Shown here in pieces: positions 50,279 through 57,703 of a stretch of DNA of 64,000 bases. Where the stretch lies: the NCBI RefSeq assembly GCF_028994775.1, contig NZ_JAJQMN010000012.1, forward strand, positions 112,013 to 176,012. The letters run 5' to 3'. The translations under genes were made by a program, and so were the position numbers. Below the pieces are notes generated by a model. The model was not told the origin of the DNA and did not search any database. It saw only the letters and a list, made by a program, of their open reading frames with translations. The number at the start of each line of letters is the position of its first letter. Positions within the stretch are counted from its first letter, which is position 1. The DNA is from Promicromonospora iranensis. GTDB lineage: Bacteria; Actinomycetota; Actinomycetes; Actinomycetales; Cellulomonadaceae.

Positions 50279-50284
50279 ATCGTA
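50279..50284 (-). promoter_or_regulatory. Leaderless -10 of the HAD gene (TACGAT)
   Basis: TACGAT ends six bases before GTG 50272. Confidence 0.55.
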
Positions 50285-50366
50285 GGTGCCGACGTTGTAC
50301 GGCCGGTAACCGGCGGCGGAGCCACGGGTGACGCCCTGGCGACCTGCCGGCCGTGCGGGAGTGGCG

Positions 50367-50372
50367 GACGAT
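50367..50372 (+). promoter_or_regulatory. Weak leaderless -10 of the HD gene (GACGAT)
   Basis: GACGAT ends six bases before ATG 50379; it differs from TANNNT only at the first base. Confidence 0.35.
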
Positions 50373-50378
50373 AGCGCC

Positions 50379-50954
50379 ATGACGCACACCGCGGCCTCCC
50401 GCACAGCAGCCTCCGGCATCGCCGCCTTCACCTTCGAGATGGGCGTGCTCAAGCGCCTGCGCCGTTCCGGCTGGTGGCAGGTGGGCATCCGGGACCCGGA
50501 GTCGGTGGCCGAGCACAGCCTGCGGGTCGCGCAGCTCGCCGCCCTGCTGGCCGCGGAGGAAGGTGCCGACCCGGCGCGCGCCGCCTACCTGGCGCTCTGG
50601 CACGACTCCCAGGAGACCCGCATCACCGACCTTCCGCACACCGCCCGCCCGTACATCACCAAGCCGGACAACGTGGCGGTCACCCGCGACCAGGTCGCTC
50701 CCCTGCCGCACGCCGCCGCCGCGACCGTCGTCGACGCCGTCACCGAGTTCGAGGCACAGCTGACGCCGGAGGCACGTTGCGCGCGCGACGCGGACAAGCT
50801 GGAGTGCCTCGTGCAGGCGGTCGAGTACCGGCACGGGGGCCATGCCGGCGTGCAGGAGTGGATCGACTCGTCCTACGCCGCGCTCCGCACGGATGTCGCG
50901 AAGCGGGTGGCGGACGCCGCGCTCAACCAGTCACCCATGAGCTGGCGGGACTGA
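50379..50954 (+). CDS. HD-domain phosphohydrolase (HDDC2/YfbR-like)
   Basis: 191 residues. HD metal-binding motifs: R-D-P-E-S-V-A-E-H-S, L-W-H-D-S-Q-E and the distal A-R-D-A-D-K-L-E. This arrangement matches 5'-deoxynucleotidases of the HDDC2/YfbR group, which clear dNMPs. Substrate inferred only. It is divergent from the HAD gene by 106 bases and convergent with the next gene. Confidence 0.85.
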   Translation: MTHTAASRTAASGIAAFTFEMGVLKRLRRSGWWQVGIRDPESVAEHSLRVAQLAALLAAEEGADPARAAYLALWHDSQETRITDLPHTARPYITKPDNVAVTRDQVAPLPHAAAATVVDAVTEFEAQLTPEARCARDADKLECLVQAVEYRHGGHAGVQEWIDSSYAALRTDVAKRVADAALNQSPMSWRD

Positions 50955-50972
50955 GGCGAGCGCCCCTGCGGC

Positions 50973-51515
50973 TCAGTCCGCCAGGAGGCTCTCCGCCCGC
51001 TCCTCCTGGTCGGCGTCGAGCCGGGTCTTGCCGAAGGCGGCGACCGCCTCGTCGAACGTCTCGTTCACCGTGGGCTCGATCTCCACGACGCCGACCGGGG
51101 AGACGATCGCCTCGTCGTACTCCGCGATCCATGCGTCCATGTGCGCCACGTAGGCGTCGCGCGCCTGGTCGAGCTCGCTGCCGTCGGGCAGCGTCACCGC
51201 CTTGGCGTCCTCCTTGGCGGCCAGGACCTCCGCCCGGGCCTCTTCCGCGAGGTCGGGCACGTCCGCCATGAGCGCGGTGGCGAGCTCCTCCTGCTCTCCG
51301 GCGTCGGAAGTGGCCTCGATCTCGTCGAACCGGCCGCTGAGCTCGTCGATGTAGTCACGCATCGTCGACTCGCTGTGCTCCACGACGTCGAGCAGCACGT
51401 CAGCGGGCTCGCTGGAGCGTTCGGCCTGAGACCAGGCGATGCCGCCGCCGGCGCCGGCGACGACGAACGCGCCGACCGCGGACAGCAGGGCCCGATGATT
51501 TCGCAGGTTGCGCAT
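50973..51515 (-). CDS. Hypothetical membrane-anchored or secreted protein
   Basis: 180 residues. One N-terminal hydrophobic segment (L-L-S-A-V-G-A-F-V-V-A-G-A-G-G-G-I-A) after a basic start, without a lipobox, then ~150 acidic residues rich in Glu/Asp/Ala and predicted helical, perhaps coiled coil. No cysteines after the anchor. I do not recognise the family. ATG 51515 has GGTGAG nine bases upstream. The segment before the gene (51530-51600) is AT-richer than average. Confidence 0.6.
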   Translation of the reverse strand: MRNLRNHRALLSAVGAFVVAGAGGGIAWSQAERSSEPADVLLDVVEHSESTMRDYIDELSGRFDEIEATSDAGEQEELATALMADVPDLAEEARAEVLAAKEDAKAVTLPDGSELDQARDAYVAHMDAWIAEYDEAIVSPVGVVEIEPTVNETFDEAVAAFGKTRLDADQEERAESLLAD

Positions 51516-51669
51516 TAGTTCATACTCACCCGAACCTCGGGTACCTCGCGCACCTCGCAGTGTGATTCGCGACGGAGCAATCAGACATATACCCCTCTTT
51601 CGGGCAAGAAATCTGGTCCCTGGGCTCCCGCAGACACAAAATCGCTGTCCGTCGCCGTCTCGCCGAACC

Positions 51670-51675
51670 TACCGT
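51670..51675 (+). promoter_or_regulatory. Leaderless -10 of the 76-residue gene (TACCGT)
   Basis: TACCGT ends six bases before ATG 51682. This and protein-like composition are the main support for the small gene. Confidence 0.5.
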
Positions 51676-51681
51676 GGCGCC

Positions 51682-51912
51682 ATGCCGAAGATGCGTGTGG
51701 AGCTCCCGGCGGCAGACCGGGCGGCGGCCCAGAAGATCCTTCGGAGATACGCCGACGGCGGCTGCGACCGGTCCTGTGACGACGCCGCCCTCGACGAGAT
51801 CTGGCGCCTCGGGCATACCCCGGCGGGCAGGCCGGAGTGCGTGGGGATCACGAACGGTTCGCCGACCTACCTGAAGTTCGACATCGAGGTCCACCCCGGC
51901 GTCTCGCACTGA
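51682..51912 (+). CDS. Small conserved-looking protein, function unknown
   Basis: 76 residues beginning P-K-M-R-V-E-L-P. Two cysteines sit close together in G-G-C-D-R-S-C-D-D and a third in P-E-C-V, so a metal site is possible. No membrane segment or signal. A longer frame reaches 51508, but the ATG at 51682 carries a -10 at leaderless spacing. Directly after the stop come four 12-base tandem repeats. Confidence 0.55.
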   Translation: MPKMRVELPAADRAAAQKILRRYADGGCDRSCDDAALDEIWRLGHTPAGRPECVGITNGSPTYLKFDIEVHPGVSH

Positions 51913-51960
51913 GACTCGCCCTGGGACCCGCCCTGGGACCCGCCCTGGGACCCGCCCTGG
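51913..51960. repeat. Four 12-bp tandem units right after a stop codon
   Basis: GACTCGCCCTGG once, then GACCCGCCCTGG three times exactly, starting immediately after the TGA of the 76-residue gene. A partial fifth unit follows. Confidence 0.9.
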
Positions 51961-52193
51961 GGCTCGCAATGCGCCCCGTTCGTCGTCCACCCTGCCCCGG
52001 TACGTGTCATGCCCGCTCAGCGGCATGAGCACGATGATCGTGCCTGCCCATACCAGCGCAATACCCCAGGTACGGGCTCCACGACGCAACTCACAGCCCC
52101 GCCGCGCGCACCGCGACGTCCTGCGCGATGCTGGCCCACGATCGGCGGCCATGGCCGGCGAGTCCCGGTAGCACCGACGAGGAGGAGCAGACC
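51961..52193. other. Largest gene-poor stretch (with the array, 281 bases)
   Basis: Apart from the tandem array it holds a hairpin, CATGCC-N8-GGCATG at about 52008-52027. A minus-strand open frame crosses it and contains one hydrophobic stretch, but has no supported start and runs through the 76-residue gene, so it is not called. Confidence 0.4.
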
Positions 52194-52595
52194 GTGTTCG
52201 GACCCGATTTCTTCGAACGACTCTCGCAGCGGACGTACTACGACCTCGACGGCAACCCGATCACCCAGGACCAGTGGTCCGTGCTGCGGCTCGGGGCCGG
52301 CAGCGGTCACGTCGCCCGCGACCAGATCGGCTTCTACCACGTCTCCACCGCCTGGACCGGGATCGACGCCACGGCCCCGGTCGACGACGACCACGGCCAC
52401 ACCCCGCTGATCTACGAGACCTTGGTGTTCGTCGAGCGGCTCGACCCGGACGGCGTCCTGTCCGAGGACGACAAGCTCGACTGCACCGAGGAGTACGCGG
52501 AGCTGCACGCCACACGCGACGACGCGCTGGCCGGCCATCACCGTGCGACGGCGATGGTGCGCAACTGGGTGGTCAACGGCCGACCGGAGCGCTGA
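52194..52595 (+). CDS. Hypothetical soluble protein
   Basis: 133 residues. Starts at GTG 52194 (M-F-G-P-D-F-F-E-R-L), six or so bases after GGAGGAG, one of the few genes nearby with a classical ribosome site. Aromatic and acidic, no signal or membrane segment, one cysteine. The sequence has a defined, globular composition. I do not recognise the family. Confidence 0.6.
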   Translation: MFGPDFFERLSQRTYYDLDGNPITQDQWSVLRLGAGSGHVARDQIGFYHVSTAWTGIDATAPVDDDHGHTPLIYETLVFVERLDPDGVLSEDDKLDCTEEYAELHATRDDALAGHHRATAMVRNWVVNGRPER

Positions 52596-52679
52596 CGACG
52601 GAGGTCCAGGATGCAGACCAGCACACGTCCCCCGACCACCTCTCTTGCCGTCCGTCGCGCCGTACGCGGCCCGGCGGCC

Positions 52680-52685
52680 TACGGT
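52680..52685 (+). promoter_or_regulatory. Leaderless -10 of the second HD gene (TACGGT)
   Basis: TACGGT ends six bases before ATG 52692, 97 bases after the previous stop. Confidence 0.55.
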
Positions 52686-52691
52686 GAACCG

Positions 52692-53258
52692 ATGCACGGA
52701 ACCACCCCGCGGGAGCTGGACCCCGCGGGAGCACAGACGCTGCTGACCGAGCACTTCGAGCCCGGCGCGGACCGTCTCGCGCACTCGATCGGCGTCGGCC
52801 GGCGCGCCGAGCACGTCGCGCGCGTGCTCGGCTGCCCGGACCTGCTCGTCTCCGCCGCCTACCTCCACGACATCGGGTACGCCGCCGCGGCCCGGGACAC
52901 CGGACTGCACCAGCTCGACGGTGCGCGCTACCTCCGAGGGCTGGGGGCACCGCCGGAGCTGACGGGCCTGGTCGCGCACCATACGGAGGCGACCGTGGAG
53001 GCGGCGGAACGAGGTCTGGACGGGGCGCTGCGACGCGAGTTCCCTCGGCCGGCCTCTGACCTGCTGGACCTGCTCACCTACTGCGACCTGACGACGTCGG
53101 CCCGGGGCGAGTCCGTGACGGTGGACGAACGGTTCGAGCGGATCTACGACCGCTACCCGCCCGGCCACCTCGTGTCCCGGAGCATGCAGGACGCGGAACC
53201 GCGGCTGCGCAGGCTGGTGTCCGGAATCGAGCGCCGGCTGGCGCTGCGGTTCAGGTGA
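52692..53258 (+). CDS. HD-domain protein
   Basis: 188 residues. Metal-binding pattern L-A-H-S-I-G-V-G-x-x-A-E-H-V and A-Y-L-H-D-I-G-Y, with V-A-H-H-T-E later and a distal Y-C-D-L, the order seen in HD phosphohydrolases such as YqeK-like or HDIG enzymes. Substrate unknown. The last eight bases overlap the convergent Nudix gene. Confidence 0.8.
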   Translation: MHGTTPRELDPAGAQTLLTEHFEPGADRLAHSIGVGRRAEHVARVLGCPDLLVSAAYLHDIGYAAAARDTGLHQLDGARYLRGLGAPPELTGLVAHHTEATVEAAERGLDGALRREFPRPASDLLDLLTYCDLTTSARGESVTVDERFERIYDRYPPGHLVSRSMQDAEPRLRRLVSGIERRLALRFR

Positions 53259-53724
53259 GGAAGGGCTGCGTCCGCGTCGGGTCCACCGCGTGCTCGATCC
53301 GCAACCGCATCGAGGGGTGGATGGCCAGCTCGCCGAGGCGGTCGACCTGCTGCCACACGACCTCGCTGGACTCCCCCGAGGTACGGGCGGCCCCTCCGGT
53401 GACCGTGCCACGCATGCAGATGGAGAACTGGGCACGGACCTCGCCGTCCGAGTACTCGATCACGTGCCGGGGATCGGTGTAGATCCCGACCAGGCCCGTG
53501 ATCCGCACGCGGTACCCGGTTTCCTCCTCGGTCTCCCGGACGCCCGCCTCACGGACGGTCTCCCCCGGGTCGATACCTCCGCCCGGGAGGGCCCAGAGGT
53601 CGTTGTCGGTGCGGTGGATGAGCAGCAGCCGTCCGCCGTCGTCCCGCACCGCCACCGTGACCGAGGGGACCACGGAGTTCACGGGCGGCGCGGTCGGGTC
53701 GTCGAAGTAGTCGAACCGCACCAT
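53251..53724 (-). CDS. Nudix hydrolase
   Basis: 157 residues. The Nudix box spans about residues 49-71: G-G-G-I-D-P-G-E-T, then R-E-T-E-E-E-T-G. It hydrolyses a nucleoside-diphosphate-linked compound of unknown identity. ATG 53724 shares one base with the stop of the regulator gene upstream (TGATG), so the two are translated together. Longer frames upstream lie within the regulator gene. Confidence 0.88.
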   Translation of the reverse strand: MVRFDYFDDPTAPPVNSVVPSVTVAVRDDGGRLLLIHRTDNDLWALPGGGIDPGETVREAGVRETEEETGYRVRITGLVGIYTDPRHVIEYSDGEVRAQFSICMRGTVTGGAARTSGESSEVVWQQVDRLGELAIHPSMRLRIEHAVDPTRTQPFLT

Positions 53725-54485
53725 CACGCCACCCTGCCCGAGTCCTCCGTCCGAGGCCATGCCTCCAAAGGTTTGGCCGCCGCCCAGACCCGCTCGAACC
53801 CAGCCTGGTAGGCGGGTGCCATCGACGCCTCCGGCCCGTCCTTGAGGTGCAGCAGCGGGTTGGCGCCCGCGGGAGAGCCCCACACGTGGGTGTTGACGAG
53901 CAGGTCGTCGTCGAACCGGAACGTCGTGGCGTACAGGGTGCGGTCGTGCAGGCGTACCTCGACGCCCGGGGTGCCGAGCGCGGGCGCCAGGTAGGCCAGC
54001 ACCAGCGCGATCCGCCCGGCGAGGCCCGTACCGCCCTCCTCCTGCGTGCGCACCGCCACGGCGTCGCCGTCCGGGTCACCGAGCAGCAGGCGCACCTGCA
54101 CTCCGCGCGCCGCCATGGTCACGATCTCCGTGGTCAGGTCGAGGGTCTGGTCGGGCAGGAACGTCGCCGCGAAGGCGTGCAGCTCGAACCGCTGCTCCAC
54201 GCCGGCGAGGAAGGCGCGCCAGGTCCCCGACGGGACGGCGCGGCGTGCCGGGTAGACCCCGACGATCTCCTGCGCCGCTGCCTCGGCCCGGTCGACGTCG
54301 CCCCACAGCGCCGCGACATCGCAGCCCAGGGCCTCGGACACGGCCACGCGGTGGCGCGGGTGCGGCGTGCGGCCCTGGGCCACCCACCGCTCCACGGTCT
54401 TCGGGTCCACGCCGACGGCGGCCGCGAGCCGCACCTGGCTCAGGCCGGCCTGGCTCATCGCGGCGACCAGTCTTTGATTCCTCAC
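53724..54485 (-). CDS. XRE-family regulator with DUF5919-like C-terminal domain
   Basis: 253 residues. An N-terminal helix-turn-helix (about 10-60; L-S-Q-V-R-L-A-A-A-V-G-V-D-P-K-T-V-E-R-W) is followed by a ligand-type domain with V-R-L-L-L-G-D-P-D-G-D, V-R-L-H-D-R-T-L-Y and L-V-N-T-H-V-W-G. This is the arrangement of actinobacterial XRE-DUF5919 proteins, and the domain resembles a phospholipase-D-like fold. GTG 54485 has GGGGGG six bases upstream. Coupled to a Nudix gene, suggesting that it senses a nucleotide metabolite. Confidence 0.82.
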   Translation of the reverse strand: MRNQRLVAAMSQAGLSQVRLAAAVGVDPKTVERWVAQGRTPHPRHRVAVSEALGCDVAALWGDVDRAEAAAQEIVGVYPARRAVPSGTWRAFLAGVEQRFELHAFAATFLPDQTLDLTTEIVTMAARGVQVRLLLGDPDGDAVAVRTQEEGGTGLAGRIALVLAYLAPALGTPGVEVRLHDRTLYATTFRFDDDLLVNTHVWGSPAGANPLLHLKDGPEASMAPAYQAGFERVWAAAKPLEAWPRTEDSGRVA

Positions 54486-54624
54486 GTGTTACCCCCCAGG
54501 GACGTATCTATCACCGAAACGTCCCGACCGCTGCCGATGGCACGTCCCATGCCCTCGGCGCACAGTGGTATCAGCCAGTCGTCACCAGTCCGTCCCCTGC
54601 CCGACCCATGCTCCGGAGAGTCTC

Positions 54625-54912
54625 GTGAATCCCATTGCGACGCAGTCGGTCACCGAACGTCTCGGCGATGTCATCGATCTGCTGCGGCACGTTCGTGCGG
54701 ACTGGATCGAAGTTCTCACCGTCACGCCCGAGCGCGTCTGCCTGCAGCCCTGGCACCTGGACGACGGCGAGAGCATCGCCCGCGCGCTGGGTCTCGACCA
54801 CGCCATCGACCAGCGCATGATGAACCCTGGCTACACGTTGTGGACGGGTACCTGGCGCGGTGTCGAGGTACAGGTCCGCGGCGCGCTGCGTGCCGGCGTC
54901 CCGGTGTTCTGA
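54625..54912 (+). CDS. Small hypothetical protein
   Basis: 95 residues, divergent from the regulator gene. GTG 54625 has GGAGAG four bases upstream. Three tryptophans, mixed charge, no membrane segment; the middle (V-C-L-Q-P-W-H-L-D-D-G-E-S-I) looks globular. Not recognised. It may be tied to the divergent regulator, but there is no direct evidence. Confidence 0.55.
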   Translation: MNPIATQSVTERLGDVIDLLRHVRADWIEVLTVTPERVCLQPWHLDDGESIARALGLDHAIDQRMMNPGYTLWTGTWRGVEVQVRGALRAGVPVF

Positions 54913-55005
54913 CCTGCTCGTCCGCGCCGCCGCAGGCGGCCGACCATCAATTCGCCCGTCCGCGAACGCGGCCGCGCCCCTGGCCACGCCGAGCGCCCCA
55001 CACCA

Positions 55006-55011
55006 TAGGCT
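55006..55011 (+). promoter_or_regulatory. Leaderless -10 of the PAC2 gene (TAGGCT)
   Basis: TAGGCT ends six bases before ATG 55018; the six bases are all G, so a ribosome site cannot be fully excluded. Confidence 0.5.
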
Positions 55012-55017
55012 GGGGGG

Positions 55018-55896
55018 ATGACCGACGCGCATCACGAGCAGCCGGAGCAGGCCTCGCCTCGCCAGACCGTGCTCCTCGCTGCCTTCGAAGGTTGGAACGA
55101 CGCGGGGAGCGCTGCCACGTCGGCCCTCACGCACCTGGCCGAGGTGTGGGGCGCCGAGAAGGTGACAGAGCTCGACCCCGAGGAGTTCCACGACTTCCAG
55201 GTCAACCGGCCGTACATCTCGCTGGACGACGACGGCAAACGCTCCATCACCTGGCCCACGACCTCCGTGTCGGTGGCGCAGGTGGGCGAGCGCAAGGTGG
55301 TGCTGGTGCACGGGGTCGAGCCGTCCATGCGCTGGCGCAAGTACTGTGAAGAGCTGCTGCGGGTGGCCGACGACCTGGGTGTGCGGACCGTGATCACGCT
55401 CGGTGCCCTCCTGGCCGACGTGCCGCACACGCGCCCCATCCCGATGACCGCGACGTCGGACAGCGTGGGCCTGCAGGCGGTGCTCGACATCGAGGCCAAC
55501 ACCTATCAGGGGCCCACCGGGATCGTGGGGGTGCTGCAGCACGAGGCCGCGCAGCGCGACCTGCAGTCGGTCAGCCTGTGGGCGGCAGTGCCGCACTACG
55601 TCGCCAACCCGCCGTCGCCCAAGGCGACGCTCGCCATCCTCACGCGCGTCGAGGAGATACTCGGTGAGTCCGTCCCCATGGGCGAGCTGCCGGACGACGC
55701 CGCCGCCTGGCAGCACGGCGTGGACGAGCTGGCCTCCGAGGACTCGGAGATCTCCGAGTACGTGGCCCAGCTCGAGGAGGCGAAGGACACCGCGGAGCTT
55801 CCGGAGGCGTCGGGCGACGCGATCGCGCGGGAGTTCGAGCGCTACCTGCGCCGGCGGGACAGCGGCGGCAAGGACAGCGGCCCCGAGAAGCTCTGA
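55018..55896 (+). CDS. PAC2 family protein (proteasome assembly chaperone 2-like)
   Basis: 292 residues. The PAC2 fold is visible from residue ~17: V-L-L-A-A-F-E-G-W-N-D-A-G, then V-L-V-H-G-V-E-P-S, T-L-G-A-L-L-A-D-V-P-H-T-R-P, and the helical tail. Equivalent to mycobacterial Rv2125. Despite the name, a role in bacterial proteasome assembly is not shown. The gene lies 8 kb from the proteasome block. A tandem array and a strong terminator follow immediately. Confidence 0.9.
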   Translation: MTDAHHEQPEQASPRQTVLLAAFEGWNDAGSAATSALTHLAEVWGAEKVTELDPEEFHDFQVNRPYISLDDDGKRSITWPTTSVSVAQVGERKVVLVHGVEPSMRWRKYCEELLRVADDLGVRTVITLGALLADVPHTRPIPMTATSDSVGLQAVLDIEANTYQGPTGIVGVLQHEAAQRDLQSVSLWAAVPHYVANPPSPKATLAILTRVEEILGESVPMGELPDDAAAWQHGVDELASEDSEISEYVAQLEEAKDTAELPEASGDAIAREFERYLRRRDSGGKDSGPEKL

Positions 55897-55900
55897 CCGG

Positions 55901-55945
55901 CTGACCGGACGCAGCCTGACCGGCCGCAGCCTCACCGGACGCAGC
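55901..55945. repeat. Three 15-bp tandem units after the PAC2 stop
   Basis: CTGACCGGACGCAGC, CTGACCGGCCGCAGC and CTCACCGGACGCAGC in succession, preceded by a partial unit overlapping the stop, and abutting the terminator. Confidence 0.85.
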
Positions 55946-55946
55946 A

Positions 55947-55979
55947 AAGAGGCCTGAGCCCACTGGGCTCAGGCCTCTT
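55947..55979. terminator. PAC2 gene terminator
   Basis: A perfect 15-bp stem (AAGAGGCCTGAGCCC and complement) with a 3-base loop, then CTATTC. It lies between convergent genes and may serve both. Confidence 0.8.
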
Positions 55980-56002
55980 CTATTCGGCTTCGGCGGTCGG
56001 GT

Positions 56003-56218
56003 TCACGCGCTGTTCGAGATCGGTTCGATCCGCACTCCGGCGTCCGGACCGTGAAATCCCACCCACGTCTCAAGACACCGTGCGGCGTCCTCTACGCGGT
56101 CGTAGACCGGTGCGTAGCCCGGCCCGTTGCGCACCACGCGATAGCGCGTGCTGCACCGGGGCGTCGTCGTGACGGTGACCCGGGTCTCACCCGTGAAGTC
56201 TTCCTCGTACTCCGTCAT
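56003..56218 (-). CDS. Small hypothetical acidic protein
   Basis: 71 residues from ATG 56218. Contains R-Y-R-V-V-R-N-G-P-G-Y-A-P-V-Y-D-R-V-E-D-A, a strand-rich, globular-looking segment, with two cysteines. An ATG ten codons upstream is less likely because CAGGAT ends seven bases before 56218 and overlaps it. Not recognised. Confidence 0.5.
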   Translation of the reverse strand: MTEYEEDFTGETRVTVTTTPRCSTRYRVVRNGPGYAPVYDRVEDAARCLETWVGFHGPDAGVRIEPISNSA

Positions 56219-56225
56219 GCTCCCC

Positions 56226-56231
56226 ATCCTG
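56226..56231 (-). promoter_or_regulatory. Candidate leaderless -10 of the 71-residue gene (CAGGAT)
   Basis: CAGGAT ends seven bases before ATG 56218. Confidence 0.4.
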
Positions 56232-56329
56232 CCCCGGGTTAAATGCAAACGGAAGCAGGGGTCAAAACTAACCTGGCCGGCGCATGGCGTGGTGCTGGCC
56301 TACCTGGCGCAAACCGGACCGGCGAGGGG

Positions 56330-57640
56330 TCAGAGACGCACTCCGAGCAGGGCGTTTACCGTACGAGCCATGATTCCGGGAGCGCCCTCCTCGTCCGCGG
56401 ACGTGTCCCGCGCGGGGTCGAGGGAGAGGTCCGCCCACGCATCGACGGCCGCCAGCGCGGCCGGCGCGTCGAGGTCGTTCGCGAGCGCCGCACGGACCGC
56501 GGCGAGGGTCGCGTCGGCGGACGGACCACCGTTTCCCGAGACCGCATCGCGCCATCGGACGAGCCGCGCCTCACCCTCGGGCATCGAGGTCTCGTCCCAC
56601 TCCCACTCGGTGCGGTAGTGGTGGGCCAGCAGCGCCAGGCGGATCGCCATCGGGTCGTGGCCCTCCTCGCGCAGGCGCGACACCAGGACGAGGTTGCCGA
56701 GCGACTTGCTCATCTTCTCGCCCTCGTAGCCGACCAGGCCCGCGTGCACGTGCGTGCGCGCACCGGCGGGCTCAGCGCCCTCTGTCCCCGGACACAGCAC
56801 ACGCAGGTGCGAGGTCGACATCTCGTGGTGGGGGAAGAGCAGGTCAAAACCGCCGCCCTGCACGTCGAACCGCTCCCCCGCCGCCAGGCCGAGGCCGTCC
56901 CGGGCGATCACCGCGCACTCGATGTGCCAGCCCGGGCGTCCCGTGCCCAGCGGGCCCCCGTCCCAGGCCGGCTCGCCGGGCCGTTCACGGCGCCACAGCA
57001 GCGGGTCGAGCGGGTCCTTCTTGCCCTCGCGGTCGGGGTCACCACCGCGCTCGGCGAAGTAGGCCAGTGCCTGCTCCCGGTCGAGGCGTGCGACGGTACC
57101 GAAGCGAGGGTCGGCGGTGAGGTCTGCGTAGACGTCGCCCAGCTCCGGCGTTGGACCGCCGGCGCCCGGCTCCAGCGGGACGCGGTAAGCGGCCCCGGAC
57201 TCGAGCATGGCGGCCACCGCCCGCGCGACGTCGGGCACCGACTCGACGGCCCCCGTCCACGTCTGCGGCGGGATGACACCGAGCGCTGTCATGTCCTCGC
57301 GGAACAGGGCGGTCTGGGACGCGGCGAGCTCACGCCAGTCGACCCCTGTGGCCTCGGCGCGCTCCAGCAGCGGGTCGTCGACATCGGTCACGTTCGAGGT
57401 GTAGGCGACGTCCTTGCCCGCGTCCCGCCAGGCGCGCACCAGCAGGTCGAACGCGACGTAGGTGTTCGCGTGCCCGATGTGGGTGGCGTCGTACGGGGTG
57501 ATGCCGCACGCGTACAGCCGGGCCCCCGGCCCTGGCGCCGCCTCGACGAGCTCACCGGTCGAGGAGTCGTGGACTCGCACCGGGTGGGCGGCGGGGAAGC
57601 CGGGAAGCTCCGGGACTTGGGGTGTGGGCCAGGCGTGCAC
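56330..57640 (-). CDS. mshC: Cysteine:1D-myo-inosityl glucosaminide ligase (mycothiol synthesis)
   Basis: 436 residues, homologous to cysteinyl-tRNA synthetase but lacking the tRNA-binding C-terminus. HIGH at residues 54-57, KMSKS in G-E-K-M-S-K-S-L-G-N, zinc ligands including Cys45, and the MshC-specific opening H-A-W-P-T-P-Q-V-P-E-L-P-G. It joins cysteine to GlcN-Ins using ATP, the third-last step to mycothiol. Slightly longer than the mycobacterial enzyme (414). GTG 57640 has TATCGT ending seven bases upstream. Confidence 0.95.
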   Translation of the reverse strand: MHAWPTPQVPELPGFPAAHPVRVHDSSTGELVEAAPGPGARLYACGITPYDATHIGHANTYVAFDLLVRAWRDAGKDVAYTSNVTDVDDPLLERAEATGVDWRELAASQTALFREDMTALGVIPPQTWTGAVESVPDVARAVAAMLESGAAYRVPLEPGAGGPTPELGDVYADLTADPRFGTVARLDREQALAYFAERGGDPDREGKKDPLDPLLWRRERPGEPAWDGGPLGTGRPGWHIECAVIARDGLGLAAGERFDVQGGGFDLLFPHHEMSTSHLRVLCPGTEGAEPAGARTHVHAGLVGYEGEKMSKSLGNLVLVSRLREEGHDPMAIRLALLAHHYRTEWEWDETSMPEGEARLVRWRDAVSGNGGPSADATLAAVRAALANDLDAPAALAAVDAWADLSLDPARDTSADEEGAPGIMARTVNALLGVRL

Positions 57641-57647
57641 GCGACCA

Positions 57648-57653
57648 ACGATA
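57648..57653 (-). promoter_or_regulatory. Leaderless -10 of mshC (TATCGT)
   Basis: TATCGT ends seven bases before GTG 57640, which selects this start over a frame opening ten codons further up. Confidence 0.6.
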
Positions 57654-57703
57654 ACCGCCGCCCAGGACACTCCCGGACCACGTCAGGGCGGTGAAAGTGT
57701 GTT

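Noticed and set aside
51526..52152. A minus-strand frame with a hydrophobic stretch (I-A-L-V-W-A-G-T-I-I-V-L-M-P-L)
   Set aside because: It runs through a tandem array and antisense to the 76-residue gene, has no supported start, and most of it is Arg-rich shadow sequence.
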